From: an uncultured Gammaproteobacteria bacterium
Lineage (GTDB): Bacteria; Pseudomonadota; Gammaproteobacteria; Steroidobacterales; XN24
Assembly (NCBI GenBank): GCA_947259915.1
Contig: CAMYOC010000028.1
Coordinates: 21,076 to 85,075, forward strand
Direction: 5' to 3'
DNA: 64,000 nt
In this document: positions 58,898 to 64,000 of the stretch, in pieces
How positions within the stretch are numbered: the first letter of the stretch is position 1
Layout: every line of letters begins with the position of its first letter
Made by a program: the position numbers and the translations under genes
Notes under the pieces: model-generated
Database searches by the model: none
What the model was told of the DNA's origin: nothing
What the model saw: the letters and a program-made list of their open reading frames with translations, nothing else

Positions 58898-60247
58898 ATG
58901 GTGGCCAGCGGACCGGTCATTTACGAGGTCAACCTCGTTCCCGAGCCAGCCATCGAAGAGCAGTTCGATGACTGGCTGCGGGAGCACGTCCGCGAAATGC
59001 TCGGGCTCCCCGGGTTTATCGATGCCACCATCTCGCGCGTCGAACACGAGGACGGCCGCGCGGCGCGCTCGGTCCAATACGAACTGCAGGACCGCAAGGC
59101 GCTGGAGCAATACCTGTCAGACCAGGCGGCGGGCATGCGTCAGGCCGCCATTGACCGGTTCGGCGACCAGTTTAGCGTCACCCGTCGCATCCTCGTGGAC
59201 GGCCAGCGACTGGCCCCGAGCGGCACGCTGGGCACCTGCAGCAACTGCGAAACGCTGCTGACCGGACAATACTGCACCGAATGCGGCCAGCGCGCCGGCT
59301 CCCGGATGATTTCTTTGTGGGAACTGATCCGCGAGGCCAGCGAATTTCTCACCACCATCGACTCACGCCTGTGGCGCACGCTCGGTCTGCTGCTGTTTCG
59401 ACCCGGCCGGCTTACCCGCGACTATCTGCTCGGCCGCCGTGCCCGCTATGTCCCCCCGCTGCGGCTGTTTATCGCGTTCAGCCTGCTGTTCTTTTTCCTG
59501 TTGGCAATCGGCACGCGTCTTGGCCTGCAGGACGGCACGCTCGTCGCCGATGGCGGCGGCGTAAATATCCAGATCGGCGTTGATGAACCGGAATCGGCGG
59601 ATGAGACCGAACCAACAACAAATGAGACATCTCTGCCCGAGCCTGCGCCTGACGCGCTGGAGGAACCGGTCGGTGTCGCTGCCGGGGACGCCACGCTGGC
59701 AGGGACAGAGACTGAGACTGAAGAGGATCCCTGCGAACATCTCGAGTTTCAGCTCGGCACGGATACCGAATGGTTACGCGCCTGGCTGACCGAAGAGCGA
59801 CTCAAGGCCACCTGCAGAAAAGTCGTGGTCGACCACGGCGCGAGCTATGCCCAGGCCTTGCTGGAAAACATCCCGCTGATGATGTTCTTCTTCCTGCCGG
59901 TGATGGCGCTGGTGATGAAGCTCTCGTATCCGCTGAGCGGACGATATTATGTCGAGCACCTGTTGTTTCTGGTGCATTTTCACGCGTTTTTCTATTTCAT
60001 CCTGACCTTGAACCTGCTTGCCGAATGGTCCTTCGAGGGGACGACACTGCCAGACTGGCCAGCGCCGTTACTGGCGACCGCCACCCTGATCTACGTACCG
60101 GTCTATCTGTTCAAATCCATGCGGCTGGTCTACGGTCAGAGCAGGATGGCGACCCTGGGTAAATATGCGCTGCTCGGCATCTCATACTTTGTCGGTCTGA
60201 TGACCATGTTCGTCATCACCCTGACCGTCACCGCTCTGACACTGTGA
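58898..60247 (+). CDS. DUF4286-DUF3667 fusion membrane protein
   Basis: The 449-residue protein joins two domains. Residues 5-105 (IYEVNLVPEPAIEEQFDDWL, then VQYELQDRKALEQYLSD) look like DUF4286, a small ferredoxin-like domain. A zinc-ribbon-like CSNCETLLTGQYCTECGQRA leads into a DUF3667-type membrane domain (FRPGRLTRDYLLGRRARYVPP). There are four or five membrane helices and an acidic periplasmic or cytoplasmic loop rich in Glu and Thr. The role is unknown. Its stop overlaps the dinB start (GTGA), so the two are translated together. Confidence 0.85.
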   Translation: MVASGPVIYEVNLVPEPAIEEQFDDWLREHVREMLGLPGFIDATISRVEHEDGRAARSVQYELQDRKALEQYLSDQAAGMRQAAIDRFGDQFSVTRRILVDGQRLAPSGTLGTCSNCETLLTGQYCTECGQRAGSRMISLWELIREASEFLTTIDSRLWRTLGLLLFRPGRLTRDYLLGRRARYVPPLRLFIAFSLLFFFLLAIGTRLGLQDGTLVADGGGVNIQIGVDEPESADETEPTTNETSLPEPAPDALEEPVGVAAGDATLAGTETETEEDPCEHLEFQLGTDTEWLRAWLTEERLKATCRKVVVDHGASYAQALLENIPLMMFFFLPVMALVMKLSYPLSGRYYVEHLLFLVHFHAFFYFILTLNLLAEWSFEGTTLPDWPAPLLATATLIYVPVYLFKSMRLVYGQSRMATLGKYALLGISYFVGLMTMFVITLTVTALTL

Positions 60248-61428
60248 GTGGGGAGTCCGCAGCGGGCACCCGCCAGCGCTGTATCGCCCACGTCGATATG
60301 GACGCGTTCTACGCCTCGGTCGAGCAGCGCGACCGCCCCGAGCTGCGCGGCCTGCCGGTGCTCGTCGGCGGCACCGGTGGACGCGGGGTCGTCGCCGCCG
60401 CCAGCTACGAGGCGCGCCGCTTTGGCATCCGCTCGGCCATGCCCATGACCGAGGCGCGGCGGCGATGCCGCGACGCTGTCTGCATCCAGCCGCGGATGAG
60501 CCACTACCAGGCGGTGTCCAGGACGCTGTTCCAGGTATTCCGCGAGTTCACACCTGAGGTGGAAGGCCTGTCTCTGGACGAAGCGTTTCTGGACATTACC
60601 GGATCGCTCAGCCTGTTCGGCTCCGCGACCGCGCTGGCCCAACGGATCAAGGACCGGGTGCGTGAAGAGAGTGGCCTGGCCGCATCGGTCGGCATCGGGC
60701 CGAACAAACTCGTGGCCAAGATCGCGTCGGACCTGGATAAGCCGGACGGGCTCTGCATCCTGCTCGGGGATGACATCCGTGCCGCGCTGGATCCGCTCCC
60801 GGCGGGCCGGATCGGCGGTATCGGCCCACGCACGGTGGAACGCCTTGCCGGGCACGGCATCCACAGCGTCCGGGATTTGCGCGCGGCGCCGGAATCCGTG
60901 CTCACCCGGGTTTTCGGCCGCTTTGCCCGACAAATGCGCCAGCGCGCCGAGGGCCTGGACGAGCGTCCGGTGTGTACCCACCGGCCGGATCAGAGCATCA
61001 GCGCCGAAGATACCTTCGAAGGGGACATCGCGGATCCTGCACAACTCCGCGGGGAACTCGGCAAACTCTGCGATCGCGTCGGTCAGCGGCTGCAGCGCAA
61101 AAACCTCCGCGGCGCGGTCGTCGCGGTCAAATTGCGGCGGGACGACTTCAGCACCTTTTCGCGGCAGCGACGGGTATCGCCGCCGCTGGGTGAGGCCGCC
61201 CCCATGCTGCGTGTGACCGCTGAGCTGCTCGATACCTGGCTCGCCGAGAATCCGGGCGCGCGGCTGCGCCTGCTTGGCGTGGGCGTCTCCGAACTCAGCC
61301 CCGCGACCCAGCTGAGCTTGTTCGGCCAGGGCACCGAAGGCCGTGACCTGGATCAGACCCTGGCCTCGATCCGGGAGCGTTTCGGCGACGACGCGGTGGC
61401 CCGGGGTCGCGCCCGGCCCCGGGACTGA
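60244..61428 (+). CDS. dinB: DNA polymerase IV (DinB)
   Basis: The 394-residue protein starts at a GTG and has the Y-family motifs CIAHVDMDAFYASVEQRD, YEARRFGIRSAMPM, VEGLSLDEAFLDITGS and SVGIGPNKLVAKIASDLDKP. The catalytic Asp and Asp-Glu residues (DMDAF, SLDEAF) are intact. The beta-clamp motif QLSLF lies near the C-terminus, so it can join the replisome for translesion synthesis. No LexA box was found in front, since the start lies inside the upstream gene. Confidence 0.95.
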   Translation: MSGESAAGTRQRCIAHVDMDAFYASVEQRDRPELRGLPVLVGGTGGRGVVAAASYEARRFGIRSAMPMTEARRRCRDAVCIQPRMSHYQAVSRTLFQVFREFTPEVEGLSLDEAFLDITGSLSLFGSATALAQRIKDRVREESGLAASVGIGPNKLVAKIASDLDKPDGLCILLGDDIRAALDPLPAGRIGGIGPRTVERLAGHGIHSVRDLRAAPESVLTRVFGRFARQMRQRAEGLDERPVCTHRPDQSISAEDTFEGDIADPAQLRGELGKLCDRVGQRLQRKNLRGAVVAVKLRRDDFSTFSRQRRVSPPLGEAAPMLRVTAELLDTWLAENPGARLRLLGVGVSELSPATQLSLFGQGTEGRDLDQTLASIRERFGDDAVARGRARPRD

Positions 61429-61521
61429 GCTATACACGGGCGAATGCCTTAGGGCATCATTCAGGGCCGTCCCGGAGGCCCCGCTGTCCGCGACATTGCT
61501 TGCGGGCGGCCGACAATAACG

Positions 61522-63213
61522 ATGTACACCAGTTTTTTCGGGCTGAACGAAAAGCCGTTCTCCATTACCCCCGACCCGCGTTATCTGTTTCTCAGTGAGC
61601 GGCATGCGGAGGCACTCGCCCATCTGCTCTACGGGGTCACCGAGAGCGGCGGCTTTATCCAGCTGACCGGCGAGGTCGGCACGGGCAAGACAACCATCGT
61701 CCGCAGCCTGCTGGAGCAGCTGCCACCGGATACGCGCGTGGCACTGGTGCTCAATCCCCGGCTCAGCCCCCACGAATTCCTGCTGACGATCTGCGAGGAA
61801 TTACGGCTGCCGCTGAATCTGGAGCAGCGCGGCAGCATGAAGGCGATCGTCGACGCGCTGAACCAGCGGCTGCTGGAAGCTCATGCGGAAGGGCAGCGGG
61901 TCGTGCTGATCGTGGACGAAGCGCAGAACCTGAGCCCGGATGTGCTCGAGCAGATCCGCCTGCTGACCAATCTCGAGACCGCCAAACAGAAGCTGCTGCA
62001 GATCATCCTCATCGGCCAGCCCGAGCTGCGCCAGCTGCTGGCGCGCACGGACCTGCGGCAACTGGCCCAGCGGATCACCGGTCGCTACCACCTGGAGCCG
62101 CTGGACGGTCCCGAGACCCGGGCCTACATCGCCCATCGCCTGCGTGTCGCCGGCGGTGGCGCCGAGATTTTTACCGTCCCGGCGGCGAAGGCCATCCACC
62201 ATGCCTCCGACGGCGTCCCGCGGCTGATCAACGTGATCTGTGACCGCGCCCTGCTCGGCGCTTTCTCGCGCGAACAATCCCGCGTCAACAGACGCCTGGC
62301 ACGACACGCGGTCCGTGAAGTCGCTGGCGCGGAACGCCGTTCGTGGCGGCCATGGCTGGCATCATCCGCCGCGGTGCTGGCGCTCGCGATCGCCGGTGTC
62401 GTTCTGTGGCAGCAGCGAGACCTGTTCGGTAGCGGAGCGTTGCCGCCCGCTGTGACCTCCCTGACCGAATCCGTCCCGGCGCCGTCAAGACCTGCCGCGA
62501 CGGACCCGGATCCGGTCGAGATCCCGGCACTCGGCGTCACGGTCGAATCCAGGCCGATGCCCACCCCGGAACCAGAACCCGCTGCGCCGCCGCTGACCGA
62601 GACTCTGGTGACGCTGGCCAGCGAGACCGGCACTGACGCCGCGTTTGCCAACCTGCTGGACACCTGGGGCGTGACCTATCTGCCAGGGACCGGCCGTCCC
62701 TGTGATGTGGCGCTGGCCGCGCGGCTGCGCTGTTTGTTCCAGCAGGGCACCTGGGGCCAGATTCTGACCCTCGACCGGCCGGTGATACTGTCGCTGGTCA
62801 CCGAAGACGGCGGCCAGCACCAGGTCGTATTGCGCGGGGTCAGCGCCGGAGGCGAGGCCGAACTTGAGATCGGGCCGACGCGGCTGACGGTTGGCCTGGG
62901 GGAAATGATGCCGCTCTGGTTTGGCGACTTCCTGCTGATCTGGAAGCCGGCGTTCGGCTCCGGTCGGATCATGGCTGAGGGTGCACAAGGCGCCGATGTG
63001 GCCGCGCTGAGGAGCAGCCTGTCTGAACTCCTCGTCCAGCCGCTGGAGAGCCAGCAATCTGCGGTGTTCGATACGAGCCTGCGCGCCGCGGTGCAGACCT
63101 TCCAGCGCCAGCAGCGGCTGGAGCCCGACGGGGTCGCCGGCGCGCGCACCCTGATCGCGCTGAACAACGCGCTCGGCTTGCCCGATCGGCCACGTCTGAA
63201 TTCGGAGCGCTGA
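61522..63213 (+). CDS. gspA: GspA/ExeA-type AAA ATPase with peptidoglycan-binding domain
   Basis: The 563-residue protein begins MYTSFFGLNEKPFSITPDPRY, the ExeA signature. Its cytoplasmic ATPase has Walker A GEVGTGKTTIVRSL and Walker B VVLIVDEAQNL; then come a membrane helix near residue 280 (ASSAAVLALAIAGVVLW), a periplasmic C39-like region and a C-terminal peptidoglycan-binding domain (LRAAVQTFQRQQRLEPDGVAG). With GspB it helps the type II secretion channel GspD to pass the cell wall. gspB follows six bases later. Confidence 0.94.
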   Translation: MYTSFFGLNEKPFSITPDPRYLFLSERHAEALAHLLYGVTESGGFIQLTGEVGTGKTTIVRSLLEQLPPDTRVALVLNPRLSPHEFLLTICEELRLPLNLEQRGSMKAIVDALNQRLLEAHAEGQRVVLIVDEAQNLSPDVLEQIRLLTNLETAKQKLLQIILIGQPELRQLLARTDLRQLAQRITGRYHLEPLDGPETRAYIAHRLRVAGGGAEIFTVPAAKAIHHASDGVPRLINVICDRALLGAFSREQSRVNRRLARHAVREVAGAERRSWRPWLASSAAVLALAIAGVVLWQQRDLFGSGALPPAVTSLTESVPAPSRPAATDPDPVEIPALGVTVESRPMPTPEPEPAAPPLTETLVTLASETGTDAAFANLLDTWGVTYLPGTGRPCDVALAARLRCLFQQGTWGQILTLDRPVILSLVTEDGGQHQVVLRGVSAGGEAELEIGPTRLTVGLGEMMPLWFGDFLLIWKPAFGSGRIMAEGAQGADVAALRSSLSELLVQPLESQQSAVFDTSLRAAVQTFQRQQRLEPDGVAGARTLIALNNALGLPDRPRLNSER

Positions 63214-63219
63214 TCCGGC

Positions 63220-63993
63220 ATGTCGTTCATCCTCGAAGCGCTGAAGAAATCCGAGAACGCGAGACAGCGCCAGAGCGGTCCCGGCTTCGCCGGGCTGCCC
63301 GAGAAAACAGAGACGCGGCGGTCAAACATCTGGCCGTGGATCATCGGCGCGCTGCTGGTGATCAACGCGATCATCGTTAGCATGATCCTGCTGCGCGACA
63401 AACCGGAGAGGGTTGCTGCTCCCGCGGTATCGCCGCCACAGTCCGCCACAGCGACCGCGTCCGCCCCGTCACCGGTCGCGACGCAGACCACCGATAAACC
63501 AGCTGTACAGAGCGCTCCGGCACCAACCCGCACTGAGCCTGGCAGACCCGAAACAGCGTCGACGGCAGAACGCCCGGCGCCGCGCCCCGACCGGGATGAG
63601 CCCGCGATACGCTCGCTGGCCGACGAAGCCCGCAGCGTCACCGAGACCCCGACCCCCATCGAAACCGCCCCGAAGCAGACGGCCGCTACCCAGCAGCCAG
63701 CGCAGCAGATCCCGACCGATCCGCGGCGTGCAAATACGCAACCCGCAGGCGTGTCGGCAGCGGAATTGCCCAGCGTGCAGGAATTGTATCTGTCCGGCGA
63801 ATTGTCGGGTCCGCAACTCAACCTGGATCTGCATGTGTATTTCCCGCAGTCTTCGCGACGGGTGGTCTTTATCAGCGGCAAACGCTATCGGGAAGGTGAC
63901 CAACTCGATGCCGGGGTGACCGTAAAAGAGATCATCCCCGCCGGTGTGATCCTGAGCCGGCGCGGCCGCGACTATCTGCTTCAGGCCAACTGA
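63220..63993 (+). CDS. gspB: GspB-type general secretion protein
   Basis: The 257-residue protein begins MSFILEALKKSENARQ, the hallmark of GspB, with a membrane helix near residues 38-58 (WPWIIGALLVINAIIVSMIL). A long proline/alanine/threonine-rich periplasmic linker leads to a C-terminal domain (LYLSGELSGPQLNLDLHVYF, then GVILSRRGRDYLLQ) of the GspB type. It forms a complex with GspA for secretin assembly. It starts six bases after gspA. A possible next start codon lies at the very end of the window (63998). Confidence 0.92.
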   Translation: MSFILEALKKSENARQRQSGPGFAGLPEKTETRRSNIWPWIIGALLVINAIIVSMILLRDKPERVAAPAVSPPQSATATASAPSPVATQTTDKPAVQSAPAPTRTEPGRPETASTAERPAPRPDRDEPAIRSLADEARSVTETPTPIETAPKQTAATQQPAQQIPTDPRRANTQPAGVSAAELPSVQELYLSGELSGPQLNLDLHVYFPQSSRRVVFISGKRYREGDQLDAGVTVKEIIPAGVILSRRGRDYLLQAN

Positions 63994-64000
63994 ATCGATG

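Overview
The window is a gene-dense, GC-rich stretch of bacterial chromosome with no rRNA, tRNA, CRISPR or mobile element that I can see. The gene set points to a Gammaproteobacterium: GshA, Nei, FadD and FadE, a PspF/PspABC envelope-stress system, GspA/GspB, a proteobacterial type of malate dehydrogenase, several c-di-GMP proteins, and many lipoproteins with clear lipoboxes, including two large metallopeptidases. Genus cannot be read from the sequence. A Xanthomonadales, Chromatiales or Woeseiales-like lineage is a guess from the mix of families.

Layout. 1-3936 (minus): start of a membrane protein, a lipoprotein, gshA, nei and a DUF962 gene. 4129-6395 (plus): a degenerate GGDEF protein coupled to a REC-EAL phosphodiesterase. 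6396-8166: a divergent Lrp/AsnC regulator and a trans-sulfuration-type PLP enzyme. 8163-9405: a TetR regulator with two near-identical operators, one on its own promoter and one before a small membrane protein. 9575-10090: a short unit encoding a 74-aa protein, with a near-perfect sigma-54 promoter, upstream inverted repeats and its own terminator. 10193-15712: M48 lipoprotein peptidase, hydrolase, P-loop kinase-like protein, DUF2333, DUF2505, a lipoprotein and an SDR. 15835-19203: glycerophosphodiesterase, short G3P dehydrogenase and FGGY kinase operon, then an ABC exporter.

21038-23301 (minus): small membrane protein, YheT-like hydrolase and an SDR. 23374-29985 (plus): a tight eight-gene operon behind a good sigma-70 promoter. 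It includes an acyl-CoA dehydrogenase, an APH-type kinase and an SDR, the enzyme trio of the levulinate/4-hydroxyacid (Lva) pathway. 29966-37211 (minus): DUF3108, fadD and two lipoprotein metallopeptidases (DUF5117-type and M13). 37422-41849: bactofilin, MAPEG, a large PAS-GGDEF-EAL protein and a zinc alcohol dehydrogenase. 41846-46244 (minus): LolD-like ATPase, FtsX-like permease and AttH/CrtC-like protein. 46290-48218: lipase/acyltransferase lipoprotein and thermonuclease.

48270-51335: a complete psp locus, pspA-pspB-pspC-pspC plus a small PspB-like gene, divergent from pspF. A sigma-54 promoter and tandem 22-bp repeats (candidate PspF sites) lie between them. 51354-52473: a secreted protein and a BON lipoprotein. 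52511-54970: a YtrA-type GntR/ABC operon behind a GGTG-N16-CACC operator. 55140-63993 (plus): mdh with terminator, fadE, a DUF4286-DUF3667 fusion coupled to dinB, then gspA-gspB at the window edge.

The most interesting items are the sigma-54-driven small gene with its inverted repeats, the Lva-like 4-hydroxyacyl-CoA operon with unexpected partners, the TetR twin-operator cassette, and the YtrA and PspF control regions.
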